From assembly GCA_000247545.1 (NCBI GenBank), contig CP003316.1, positions 1,273,233 to 1,337,232 of the forward strand: a DNA stretch of 64,000 bases, in the 5' to 3' direction. A program made the position numbers and the translations under genes. Shown here piece after piece: positions 15,359-23,393 of this stretch (position 1 is its first letter; every line of letters begins with the position of its first letter). Under the pieces are notes generated by a model that saw only the letters and a list, made by a program, of their open reading frames with translations, was not told the origin of the DNA and did not search any database. The DNA comes from Pyrobaculum oguniense TE7 (GTDB lineage: Archaea; Thermoproteota; Thermoprotei; Thermoproteales; Thermoproteaceae).

Positions 15359-15644
15359 GTGACCGCCATTAGTGACGCCTTCTTGAAATTCTGGGAATCT
15401 CTACCAATATCTGCTAAAAGCTCTTATCCGCTACCGCGTGTTGCGTACAACCGGCAAGACAGTAGAGGAGATCATAGAACATAACCCGCGTAGCGTGTAC
15501 AGAGTTCTTGTAGACGCCATGGGAAGGCACAACGCCGATTTAATTATAAACATGTTCTATGACTGGTTGCTGAGAGGTGGCCGCCGTGTAGATCTTAAAG
15601 AGGTTAATGAATTCTTGGGAAGGGCTATGGCGGAGGCCTTATGA
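15359..15644 (+). pseudogene. Decayed copy of the KaiC partner gene (one frameshift)
   Basis: A GTG-started frame reads VTAISDAFLKFWESLPISAK. It resembles the start of the partner protein at 6.8-7.1 kb (MTCITKDLLLKFFAEAPVSL). It then runs out of frame. In the next frame KALIRYRVLRTTGKT continues the alignment (RALVHYRVVSVFGRP) and leads into VYRVLVDAMGRHNADLI. Removing one A from the AAAA run at about 15416-15419 joins the two parts without gap. An intact but shorter protein could still start at GTG 15438. The 3' end overlaps the KaiC remnant as in the intact cassette. Confidence 0.75.
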
Positions 15645-16371
15645 AGTTGCGAGGGGTCACCTTAGTATACGGGCCACCCGGCGCGGGGAAGACCACTTTT
15701 GCGGCTCACTACGTCTACCACAACTATGACAAGGTGTTTTGGGTCTCTGCTTTCGAGGACGAGGCCACATTTAGAGGCAACATGTCGGCGTTGGGCTACA
15801 ATTTCGGAGAGAGGCTTGTATACTGGGAGGCGCCTCTTGCGGATCCCGAGCCTTTCTTCGATACCTTAGTAAACTCTGTCATAAAAGAAAGGCCAGGCGT
15901 CCTTGTCATAGACTCTATCACAGAATTTCTAGGTAGCGGTAATATTGATATTATCCACAACGTGGTGTATAGGGTAATTAAGCAGAGCGGTATCGACGTG
16001 TTTCTCACCGCTGAGAAGGGGGTGACCGAGAAAGTCGCCTACGTAGCGGATAACGTTATTGAGCTTGTCTACGACGTAAGGCCCTACGGCACGTATAGAG
16101 AGATGGTGGTGAGGAAGATAAGAGGGGGGCTGGGTACTCCGTGCCGTATATAATTGCTGAGAAACTTGGCTTTGTACTCTTCAAGACTGAGCCATCTGAG
16201 GCGAAGCCGACTGAGCCTATTGGAAGCGCCGCTTCTAAAAAAGCGCTGCGGGCCGTGTTTCGTCTACCAGTAGAACCAAGCAAAGCATTCAAAACACCTG
16301 CTTGGCCTCGGGGGCGGATTCCCTCCCCTGCCTGGGGGGACATATCCGCCCCCCCACCGTTGTATATATAA
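15641..16371 (+). pseudogene. Truncated, frameshifted KaiC-like ATPase
   Basis: The first 170 codons are a good KaiC domain: Walker A YGPPGAGKTTF, VFWVSAFEDEATF, Walker B VLVIDSITEF and VVRKIRG. At the G6 run 16124-16129 the frame is lost. One base further, YSVPYIIAEKLGFVLF continues the alignment to VEVPFVIADEGPVVLP of the intact KaiC at 7.1-8.3 kb. The second KaiC domain is missing. The frame beyond about 16250 has no resemblance and ends at 16371. As it stands, a 170-residue single-domain protein could be made, so activity is not excluded. The start overlaps the decayed partner gene. Confidence 0.75.
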
Positions 16372-16390
16372 GGCTGTGTTTATAAGTTTT

Positions 16391-16843
16391 ATGATTGTGT
16401 TTGTTGACGAAAGCGGGGCTAAGTCTCCTTGTAACTGCGTCGCGTTGGGGGCCGTGGCGTTTGAGGCGAAGTACGGCGTCACTTACATGGAGCTCGGGCG
16501 GCACGTATTGGAACGAATCCGCCGCCTGGCGAGGGTTGGTGGGGAGCTGAAGTGGGGAGACGTAAGGCGCAGGGCCGATGTGCGGTTGGTGATGCGCCTC
16601 ATCTCGGAGGTCGCCGAGGTAAGGTACAAGGTGTTCCACTTCGCTTCCTATGCCGATGTCGAGAAGGCGTTGGAAGAGCTGGCGGAGGGTGCCTTGCTAA
16701 TAGTGGTGGACAACCAGCTCCTCGCAAGAAAGCCACACATAGGCGCCAGGATCATTGAGAGGGACTCCCGCAAGGTGCCGGGTCTCCAACTAGCCGACAT
16801 AATAGCCGGCCACGCAAGACAAAAACACTGCATAAGACTCTGA
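16391..16843 (+). CDS. DUF3800 family protein
   Basis: A TATA box (gtatatataagg) about 27 bases upstream selects this ATG, giving 150 residues. The N-terminal MIVFVDESG, the internal ELKWGDVRR and the C-terminal LQLADIIAGHARQ are the conserved parts of DUF3800, a family with an RNase H-like fold and conserved acidic residues (Asp6-Glu7, Asp near the end). It is often found beside mobile or defence genes, and biochemical function is not established. Here it stands alone between two decayed genes. Confidence 0.8.
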   Translation: MIVFVDESGAKSPCNCVALGAVAFEAKYGVTYMELGRHVLERIRRLARVGGELKWGDVRRRADVRLVMRLISEVAEVRYKVFHFASYADVEKALEELAEGALLIVVDNQLLARKPHIGARIIERDSRKVPGLQLADIIAGHARQKHCIRL

Positions 16844-16935
16844 TATGTAAATTTTGCTATTTAATATAAAATTAATACGCTAAGACCATAAAATTTATAT
16901 GAAAACTATAATGGAAAAAGTAGTTAGGTTTGTTT

Positions 16936-17270
16936 TTAGCTTGCAGTTACTGTTACAGCGAATTCGGTGCCCTTAGACGTCTCTAGCTTAATAACTATAG
17001 TTTGTAGCCAGCACTAATACTGCAAGAAGCGCCGGCCGCATTCGTGAAGGCCATAGAGGCAGTTGCCAGTTGGCCCACGTTTATTGTAGCCTACGTTGCG
17101 TTATTAACTGAGCTACTTATACATGTTGGGTTGGATTGTGCCGGGTCTGAACACGTAGGCTGTCACTATTGTGACTTTGTCTCCGCCGGGGTTTCTGACG
17201 TAGAGAGAGGCTGTGGGGCTTGCACCGCTGGATAGGTTGGCTACTTTTATAGTGCTCTGTGTGGTCAAAT
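16936..17270 (-). pseudogene. Remnant of a secreted pilin-like protein
   Basis: On the minus strand, TTQSTIKVANLSSGASPTAS runs into LYVRNPGGDKVTIVTAYVFR and then a stop. Further on, in another frame, TIVIKLETSKGTEFAVTVTAS ends at a TAA. This is the pattern of archaeal pilin/flagellin-like C-terminal domains: polar beta strands, VRNPGG and a final EFAVTVTAS strand. The linking 150 bases contain several stops in all frames, and no class III signal peptide can be found upstream. The assignment to pilin-like proteins is by pattern and is moderately certain; the decay is clear. Confidence 0.5.
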
Positions 17271-17437
17271 GTTTTAACGCGTCGAAATGCCGAAGCAGAG
17301 GGCGAGAGCGGCCAAGAGATTAACGCGGGTTCTGAGAGAACGGCTAGTGAGGGGCTCGCCGTGAACGGGTTTGTGACGAAGGGTAGCCGTTCCGCGCCTT
17401 GTTGTGCAAGTTTTTAAACCAGGTAAGGGGGAAATGT
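17271..17437. promoter_or_regulatory. Intergenic region with probable ATPase promoter
   Basis: No gene is seen. The box gtttttaaacc at about 17410-17420 lies about 22 bases before the GTG I chose for the AAA ATPase and is its likely TATA element. Confidence 0.45.
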
Positions 17438-18445
17438 GTGGAGAGGATAAAGCTACGCCTGGCGCCTAGGCTGGAGGTCCAGTTCGCCGACCGCGAGCTT
17501 GCGCTGAAGAGGATGGAGGAGTGGGCCCGGGAGGGCGTGGTCGACGTCCAGCTCGTCTACGGCCCGGAGGGCTGCGGCAAGACGGCTTGGCTGAGGCAGT
17601 CCGTGGCTCTTCTTAAAGAGCTTGGTTTCGACGTCATCTACCTCAACCCCCTCGAGCGGGAGATCGCCGCTGAGGTGGGCGTCGGTGACGTCAAGAGGCG
17701 CATAGCCGAGATTTTGAGAGAGGCCACCGACGAGGCTTGGGCGAGGGTTGCCTGGGCTACTGTAGACCTCGCCAAGGAGCTGATAAGGACAGGCAGGAGG
17801 AAGATAGCTGTCCTTGCCGACGACGTATTCCAGGCAATAGGTCTCCACAAAGCCGCAGCCTACGTCAAGGGGTTGCTGGGGCTGATAGAATACCCGCCGA
17901 GAAGCGTAGACGTCGTAGTGGCTGTAGTCGCCACGAGCGAAGGCCTAACCAGGAGGGAAATCGGGAGGCATAGATGGGCGAGCCACCGGCCAATCTGGAA
18001 CATGCCGAGGGATGGTTTCATACAGCTATACGGCCAGATACCAGGAGAGAAGCCCCTCTTCGAAGAGGTGTGGCGCGCCACAGGCGGCAACCCAAAACTC
18101 CTGGGCGAGCTCTACAAGGCCGGATGGAGCGCCGAAAAGGCGCTTAGGGAAATCGCCGACGAGAGGAGAATAACGGCGTTTGTCAAGACGCTAAGGGACG
18201 AGGAGAGGGAGTTGTTGAGGAGGGCGGTGGACGATCCCGACGTCCTCTACACGAGGGAGGGCATACCCCTAATGGAGAGGCTGGCCGACCTCAACTTAAT
18301 CGTAGACACACTGCCTGAACGTGATCCCTGGTTCTGGGCCGGAGAACCCCCACCAGAGAGGGACCCCGAACTCGGAATCGGCAGACACATCGCCTGGCAG
18401 ACCCCCCTCCATAGAGAAGCCGTGAGGAGGGCGCTTGGAGGGTAG
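17438..18445 (+). CDS. Archaeal AAA/STAND-like ATPase
   Basis: A 335-residue protein. Walker A is YGPEGCGKTAWL (residues 41-52). Walker B KIAVLADDVFQ lies near 125-135, and a sensor-like VVAVVATSEG follows. Then come the helical lid (EEVWRATGGNPKLLGELYKAGWS) and a C-terminal part ending PPPERDPELGIGRHIAWQ...HREAVRRALGG. This is the archaeal ATPase family (PF01637-like), which is variable and often linked to mobile DNA; the role is unknown. The start is set by the upstream TATA-like box; a TTG 13 codons earlier is less likely. A fragment of a close relative remains at 3.1-3.3 kb. Confidence 0.8.
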   Translation: MERIKLRLAPRLEVQFADRELALKRMEEWAREGVVDVQLVYGPEGCGKTAWLRQSVALLKELGFDVIYLNPLEREIAAEVGVGDVKRRIAEILREATDEAWARVAWATVDLAKELIRTGRRKIAVLADDVFQAIGLHKAAAYVKGLLGLIEYPPRSVDVVVAVVATSEGLTRREIGRHRWASHRPIWNMPRDGFIQLYGQIPGEKPLFEEVWRATGGNPKLLGELYKAGWSAEKALREIADERRITAFVKTLRDEERELLRRAVDDPDVLYTREGIPLMERLADLNLIVDTLPERDPWFWAGEPPPERDPELGIGRHIAWQTPLHREAVRRALGG

Positions 18446-18929
18446 CGCAGCTGAGGCCATGCCGAAATTACGCGCCGCGCTAAGAGGCGCCTCCCACGTT
18501 TGCGATTATTTAAAGGACTTCCTCAAAGTTTTGGCTATTAGACTGCAAGCGCCGCATGACCCATAACGCGGAGTGGCCACGCCGGGGATGGAAACCCGTC
18601 TGGGTCTGCCTGCTGTTGTCGGCGAGAACGACCTTGTCCGCGCCGCGTTGAAGAAGAGAGGCTGGAAGCCGGCGGGCATCGCCCTGAGACCGATCGCCAA
18701 GCCTCTTTTACCCCTCTACACTTGTCGCTACGCCCTAGCGGTTTTTACAACCGCCTTGACAATAGACGCCGCTACAACCAACATGTGTCAGCCTCGGCCT
18801 CTATAGTTGAGAATGACGTGGTAAGCTTTCGAGAAACATGTTGCTAAGGGCACGCTAATCTAGAAAGAGGGCTCAACGCACGCCGAAGGCGTATCGCTTA
18901 GTTTTTAAATATCTATTTAGCCCTACGTG
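18446..18929. other. Intergenic stretch with a doubtful small frame
   Basis: A GTG at 18573 opens a 77-codon plus-strand frame beginning MATPGMETRLGLPAVVGEND. Its first 45 residues look protein-like (RAALKKRGWKPAGIALRP), but the rest does not, and no TATA box stands at the right place. It may be a fragment of a lost gene. The box gtttttaaatatc at 18901-18913 is the probable promoter of the following PaREP gene. Confidence 0.35.
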
Positions 18930-18994
18930 ATGGCGTTAAAAGGCGTAGAGGTCATCGAGACCCCCTCCCTAAGTCTTCTTCAGAGGATTACGTA

Positions 18995-19501
18995 GTGGCG
19001 AGGCTTCTAGAGGCGGTGGTAGAGGCGCGCCTCGCTTTGCACTTCGTCAAGGAGGGGTTAGTGAGGGACGCGGCTGGCAAGGCGTTTCAGTCGTGGAGGG
19101 CCGTGTTGGCGGCGCTTTTGAGGCTGGAGCTTGAAAGGCTGAAGGCAATCGCCAAAAGCGAGGAGGAGGGGAGGTGGCTGGAGGAGAGAGCTGTGCCGAG
19201 GGTTCCCACCAGCCGGATGGTATCTCTGTCCCTAATGCTGGAGCAGGTTGGGTATAGGGGGGTGTTGGCCGATACGAACACCGCCTTGAACATCCACGAC
19301 TACCAGTACCACGGCCCCGACCCCGACATGGCGCTGAGCCGGTATAGGACGAGGGAGGAGGCGGCGCTTAACATCCTCTTCTTGATAGGAGAAGTGGCTA
19401 GGCTGGTGGAGGGGCTTAAAGCTAGGGTTAAGCCAAGCGCGGAGCTCGAGACGGCGCTGGAGAATTTGAAGCGCGAGTTGCGCAACCAAGCTCCGTTGTG
19501 A
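18995..19501 (+). CDS. PaREP1/PaREP8-family protein with possible 5' frameshift
   Basis: A protein of 168 residues from the GTG, paralogous to the protein at 4.3-4.8 kb (shared GLVR(D/N)AAGKA, ALNIHDYQYHGPD, SRY). The TATA box lies about 90 bases before this GTG but about 23 bases before an ATG at 18930. That ATG opens a 21-codon frame (MALKGVEVIETPSLSLLQRI) that ends in TAGTG, overlapping this start. In the PaREP frame, PKSSSEDYVVARLLEAV can be read upstream of the GTG. One extra C in the run near 18965 would join the ATG to the body. So the gene is either frameshifted near its 5' end or translated by coupling from a short leader. The function is unknown. Confidence 0.75.
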   Translation: MARLLEAVVEARLALHFVKEGLVRDAAGKAFQSWRAVLAALLRLELERLKAIAKSEEEGRWLEERAVPRVPTSRMVSLSLMLEQVGYRGVLADTNTALNIHDYQYHGPDPDMALSRYRTREEAALNILFLIGEVARLVEGLKARVKPSAELETALENLKRELRNQAPL

Positions 19502-19565
19502 GCGACTTCTAAGACAGCAACGCTTGAGCCTTTGGGATTTAAGAGGTAGCTCTTCTGATGAACTG

Positions 19566-20621
19566 CTAAGCGAGTGGGGGATGGGGCGCGATGAATAGGA
19601 CGTATGCCCCCATCGCGGCGAATATGGCAACTCCTATTGGGAGGGCCAGCTTTATCCACTCCTTGAATCCTATTTTTAATACGCTTGCGAATACTATGTT
19701 GGGGACGTTGCCGGGGACGGTGAAGCCTCCCGAAATGACCAGCGAGATGAGGAAGGCTCTTAGAACCTCGGCGGCCATTTCTGGGCTGACGAGGGCGGCT
19801 ACAAGCGTCGCGTTGTCAGCCACTGCAGAGAGCGCGCCGAATATGTATAGGAGTTCTTTGCCGAGCGCCGCGGCGGCTTTGGCTAAAGGCTTAAAGAACT
19901 CGCCGAGTATGGTCAAGGCGAAGATGAAGACGAAGATCTTGACGGCTCTTAGGACAACCTCTTTCAGCTCCGGCTCGTAGGGGATTATCTCAGTCTCCGC
20001 CGGTTTGTAGCGCTTGAGTTGCAGATAGGCGTAGGCTGCGAAGAAGATCACCAGAAGGGCCACGGCGTCCATCAACACGTCTACTAGGTAGAAGAAGTGC
20101 GCCTTGAGCTTCGCCACTGCGATCGTCGAGAGGGGCTCGCCGATGGGGAGGAGGGCGGCGCCCGCGCCGATGGCGAACGCCGCATATACAGCGGCTTTTG
20201 CCTTGTAGGCGTGGGGCGCCCTGGCGAAGGCAAGGAGCTCTGCCATAATGGCGGAGGCCACTATCGCCGATATTACGCTGGACGAGAACCCCATCACGGC
20301 TATCAACACGGCGACGGTTATGGGCTGGGCGAGCTTGTCGGCCCACCCGGCTAGTCGGTGGCGGAGGAAGTAGAAGGCGAGTCCTGCGAAGAGAACCACC
20401 TGGGTTATGCCTACGGGGATGTACCCTATGCCCGGCTGGTAGACGGCAACTGGGTGGAGCAGGGCCTCTTCTAGGAGGTGCCAGCTCCAGAGGTTGCTGA
20501 TTGTTGCCCCCGCCACGCCCAAGGCTAGGAAGTAGATCTCGATGTTGTGCTCTATCCGCTTTGAGAGCACTGGCCCGGCGACTAGCGCGACGAGAAATAT
20601 TATCTGCAAAAGGAGGTCCAT
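19566..20621 (-). CDS. DUF1646 membrane protein, putative Na+/H+ antiporter-like transporter
   Basis: A 351-residue polytopic protein with about 10-11 membrane helices. Family features are GFSSSVISAIVASAIMAELL, GAALLPIGEPLSTI, LSAVADNATLVAALVSPEM and SGGFTVPGNVPNIVFASVL. The two half-repeats, each with a polar break inside a helix, are typical of the ArsB/NhaD ion-transporter superfamily, to which DUF1646 belongs. Transport of Na+/H+ or an anion is inferred from the superfamily, not proven. Promoter sequence is shared with the divergent gene at 20.66 kb. Confidence 0.85.
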   Translation of the reverse strand: MDLLLQIIFLVALVAGPVLSKRIEHNIEIYFLALGVAGATISNLWSWHLLEEALLHPVAVYQPGIGYIPVGITQVVLFAGLAFYFLRHRLAGWADKLAQPITVAVLIAVMGFSSSVISAIVASAIMAELLAFARAPHAYKAKAAVYAAFAIGAGAALLPIGEPLSTIAVAKLKAHFFYLVDVLMDAVALLVIFFAAYAYLQLKRYKPAETEIIPYEPELKEVVLRAVKIFVFIFALTILGEFFKPLAKAAAALGKELLYIFGALSAVADNATLVAALVSPEMAAEVLRAFLISLVISGGFTVPGNVPNIVFASVLKIGFKEWIKLALPIGVAIFAAMGAYVLFIAPHPPLA

Positions 20622-20635
20622 GGCGCTGGAATGAA

Positions 20636-20648
20636 CTTTATATTAAAG
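20636..20648. promoter_or_regulatory. Shared A/T promoter box between divergent genes
   Basis: ctttatattaaag is nearly symmetrical. It lies about 22 bases before the plus-strand GTG at 20664 and about 20 bases before the minus-strand ATG at 20621. It can serve as TATA element in both directions. Confidence 0.55.
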
Positions 20649-20663
20649 TGTTCTTTGTGTAAG

Positions 20664-21500
20664 GTGTGCTTGGTATACGGCAGGGAGGGGTATCACGCAC
20701 TATTCTTAAAGCCTCTGGCGAGGTTGCTGGGGTGTGTGTACGCGGAACTGGACTACATGTCGCTCTACCGGGCATATAGGAGGGGCAATCCGGGGCTCTA
20801 CTATATTGAAGACGTGTGGTTCCGCGGGGGGGTTGCCCCAGATCCCCGTAGGCCAGTGCCAAGGGCCTTGGAGCCCCTCCGCGGGAAGATGTACCCGGTG
20901 CTCGGCAACGTGCAGGTGTTCTACACAGACGGGAGGTGGGGAACAGCGTCGGAGGCGCCGTGTGGGAGGGTAGGCCTGTTGGCCAAGGCGGGGGAGCCCC
21001 TCGTCACAGACCTCTTTCTCCCCCTGTATTTGGAGACGCGCGACGTCGCAAAAGCGCTGGCGTTGGCGAAGGAGTTCTACAAGTGCGGCCTTCCGAGTAC
21101 GCCTTCTGAGCTTGTCCAAGGTATAAGATCAGGCCGCTACGCCGCGGCTTATCTGTGGCTCGGGTGGGCGCCGGATTTGAGGCTTAGGCCAAACCCAGCT
21201 CTGGGGAGGGCCGTGGCCGGGTTTTGGGGGCTCACAGCCATAGGCGTCGAGGTACAGCTTCCAGATTTCTACGCGTACCCCCCGCCGTATTTAGACGCCC
21301 AGTGGTGGCCCTATGAGCACAACAAGCGGCTTGTGGAGTCGGCGGTCGCCGTGAGGGGGCCCGGCTGGATGGACTACGTCGAGATGGCATACCCCGTCGT
21401 CGAGGCTTTCCTCAACGGCGCGGTGGGGGTGGATAAGGCGGCGCGGGCACTGGGAGGGGGGCTCCGTGGGGCGCTTCATGAGGGGGAGGGCCTATTTTAG
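20664..21500 (+). CDS. Hypothetical protein coupled to a TrpE-like enzyme
   Basis: I start at the GTG about 22 bases after the TATA box, not at an ATG lying before it, giving 278 residues. The sequence begins VCLVYGREGYHALFLKPLA. It has regions such as LGNVQVFYTDGRWGTASEAP, GLPSTPSELVQGIRSGRYAA and FWGLTAIGVEVQLPDFYAYP. It is rich in Tyr and Trp, soluble, and not from a family I know. Its 3' end overlaps the TrpE-like gene by about 20-35 bases, so the two are probably one functional unit. It is not a glutamine amidotransferase: no GCG/C-x-G-x-Q nucleophile motif is present. Confidence 0.65.
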   Translation: MCLVYGREGYHALFLKPLARLLGCVYAELDYMSLYRAYRRGNPGLYYIEDVWFRGGVAPDPRRPVPRALEPLRGKMYPVLGNVQVFYTDGRWGTASEAPCGRVGLLAKAGEPLVTDLFLPLYLETRDVAKALALAKEFYKCGLPSTPSELVQGIRSGRYAAAYLWLGWAPDLRLRPNPALGRAVAGFWGLTAIGVEVQLPDFYAYPPPYLDAQWWPYEHNKRLVESAVAVRGPGWMDYVEMAYPVVEAFLNGAVGVDKAARALGGGLRGALHEGEGLF

Positions 21501-22530
21501 AAGCCCCCGCGTTGAGCTGTACATAGAGGGGGACGTCGTTACGTCCCTCGCCGAGGTGGAGAGGCGGGGCCCGTACGCGGTGGGGCTACTGCCCTTCCAC
21601 GCCGTGTCGCCGTTCGACTCAGCCGAGGCGAGGCGCAGGGAGCCTTGGCCCGAGGCCCTCTTCGTGGTGGGCCCGCCCTCTGCCCCGAGCTTGAGGGGAG
21701 GGGGGATCTCGCTGAGGCTGGAGGAGGAGGTGCCGTGCGGGGAGTACGAGGAGGCTGTGGAGGAGGCCAAGAGGGCGCTGGCTCGGGGGGAGCTGTTCCA
21801 GCTGGTGCTCTCTCGCTTCAAGAAATTTAAAGGGTGGGCAACCCCCGACGCGGTTTTGAAGAGGCTTGCCGCCGTCATGGACGGGAAGTACTACTTCTTC
21901 TTGGAGGCTGGCGATTTGTGGGTTGCCGGCATCTCGCCCGAGACCTTGGTCTCAGTCGAGGAGGGACGGGCGTGGAGTTCTCCTATAGGTGGCACTAGGC
22001 CCAGGGGGGTCACTTCCGAGGAGGACTTGGCGCTGGAGGCAGAGCTGGTAAACAGCGTGAAGGACAGGGCTGAGCACATAATGCTAGTGGACAGCGTCAG
22101 AAATGACCTGGGCCGGGTGTGCGCGTGGGGCACTGTTTCGGCCAGCCGCGTGGCTGTCGTCGAGAAGTTCAGCTACGTCCAGCACCTAGTCTCGTATGTG
22201 GGGTGCCGGCTGGCGGGGGGCGTAACGCCGCTGAGAGCCGCCGCCGCGTTGAACCCAACAACGACGGTGACAGGCGTGCCGAAGCCAAGGGCAATAGAAT
22301 ACATAAACGCCCTTGAGAGGGAGCCGCGCGGCCCATTCGCCGGATCTTTCGGGGCTGTCTGGCCAGGAAGCGGCGACTTCGCAGTGGTCATCCGGTCGCT
22401 GTACGGCGAGGGGGACACAGTCTATCTCTGGGGCGGCGCCGGGATTGTGATGGACTCCGATCCAAAAGGGGAGTGCCGTGAGACGGAGGTTAAGATGGGG
22501 CCAATCGCCCGGGCGCTCACAAGCCCATAG
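21478..22530 (+). CDS. Chorismate-binding enzyme, TrpE/anthranilate synthase component I-like
   Basis: About 350 residues from the ATG (a GTG four codons earlier is possible). The catalytic half is canonical: SPIGGTRPRG, KDRAEHIMLVDSVRNDLGRV, FSYVQHLVSYV, TTTVTGVPKPRAIEYI, GPFAGSFGAV and GGAGIVMDSDPKGE with the Mg-binding Glu. The N-terminal part is short, and the Trp-feedback LLES motif of biosynthetic TrpE is not seen. The protein could be anthranilate synthase, aminodeoxychorismate synthase or a related chorismate enzyme. No trpG or other trp gene is adjacent; an unknown gene overlaps instead. The product class is sure, the exact reaction is not. Confidence 0.8.
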   Translation: MRGRAYFRSPRVELYIEGDVVTSLAEVERRGPYAVGLLPFHAVSPFDSAEARRREPWPEALFVVGPPSAPSLRGGGISLRLEEEVPCGEYEEAVEEAKRALARGELFQLVLSRFKKFKGWATPDAVLKRLAAVMDGKYYFFLEAGDLWVAGISPETLVSVEEGRAWSSPIGGTRPRGVTSEEDLALEAELVNSVKDRAEHIMLVDSVRNDLGRVCAWGTVSASRVAVVEKFSYVQHLVSYVGCRLAGGVTPLRAAAALNPTTTVTGVPKPRAIEYINALEREPRGPFAGSFGAVWPGSGDFAVVIRSLYGEGDTVYLWGGAGIVMDSDPKGECRETEVKMGPIARALTSP

Positions 22531-22606
22531 AGGGGCAAGTCCCCACTTTCGCAAACTTAGCAACTTAAAAGTAGCTTTTTGGAAAAAGAGCTGAATTAGA
22601 AGGGGG

Positions 22607-22666
22607 TTATTGCTTTTTCTCCCCCTCCTTTTTCTTTTCCTCAACCTTCTTTGGAGGCGCACACAT
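22607..22666 (-). CDS. Candidate 19-residue lysine-rich peptide
   Basis: ATG-started frame MCAPPKKVEEKKKEGEKKQ-stop. A good TATA box (tttataaat at 22687-22695) lies exactly about 25 bases upstream, the spacing of leaderless Pyrobaculum genes. A pyrimidine-rich tract on the coding strand follows the stop and could end the transcript. The promoter argues that a short RNA is made. The peptide resembles the basic/acidic N-terminal tails of archaeal ribosomal proteins. It may be a real micropeptide, a truncated gene or simply a non-coding RNA. Confidence 0.4.
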   Translation of the reverse strand: MCAPPKKVEEKKKEGEKKQ

Positions 22667-22773
22667 AGGCTATGTTTAATTCTTACTTTATAAATGTTCT
22701 TGTATATGGGGGCTGCTATCGCCGTCGTTGGTTTTTAGACATAACGTTAAATCGTGGTAGGAGGAAAAAGGCC

Positions 22774-23337
22774 GTGCAGATTTTTAGGCCCTACGTCGAC
22801 CACAAGAGGTCCGCGGCGTTTCTCGACGATCTTAGGCTGGGGAAGCAGAGGGTAGAGGCGAGGCAGGTCATCATGGCGATACTGCGCAAGGCCGGAGTCG
22901 TCCAAGACGGGAAGCGGGGCTGGCTCAGCCACCCAATTGTGCTCACATACTACAACAGCGGCAGGCCGTACCTCGCCGACTTGGTGGTCTACTTCTATGC
23001 GGTTGTGGAGGAGTGGAAGAGGCGAGGCCGCAGAAACAACATTGACTTAGCCGACCTTATCCCCCTCATCAAAAGGGTAGAGGGGGCCCCCGGCACGCCC
23101 ATAACCCACGTGCACGAGGTGGAGTACAGGCGGGTGCTCCTCCTGAAAGATCCCTGCCACTACTACCGAAAGCTCAGCGAAGAGGAGGTTAGAGAGATAG
23201 TGGAGACGGAGCCCGTCCCCATCAACGGCGTAAATACGTGGATCTTCCAAGTGATGTATAAGTACAAGGAGTTTGTCTCAAAGCTTAGGAGGGGGGTGGT
23301 GGAGTGCACGCCCGTCTTCCCCCGCCGCGTTGCTTAG
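22774..23337 (+). CDS. Pyrimidine-dimer DNA glycosylase/endonuclease V-like protein
   Basis: A 187-residue protein from a GTG preceded at 9 bases by the Shine-Dalgarno sequence ggtaggagg, unusual among the leaderless neighbours and decisive for this start. VQIFRPYVDHKRSAAFLDDLRLGKQRVEARQV, read across its first 32 residues, followed by GWLSHPIVLTYY and YFYAVVEEWKRRG, is the pattern of PF03013-type proteins. These relate to T4 DenV, which cuts UV-induced pyrimidine dimers. The activity in archaea is inferred from the family. It stands alone downstream of the TrpE-like gene. Confidence 0.75.
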   Translation: MQIFRPYVDHKRSAAFLDDLRLGKQRVEARQVIMAILRKAGVVQDGKRGWLSHPIVLTYYNSGRPYLADLVVYFYAVVEEWKRRGRRNNIDLADLIPLIKRVEGAPGTPITHVHEVEYRRVLLLKDPCHYYRKLSEEEVREIVETEPVPINGVNTWIFQVMYKYKEFVSKLRRGVVECTPVFPRRVA

Positions 23338-23393
23338 GACACGGCGGCGGGCTCTGAGGCAGGGGTTAATATAAATACGTCCTTAGTATATAC

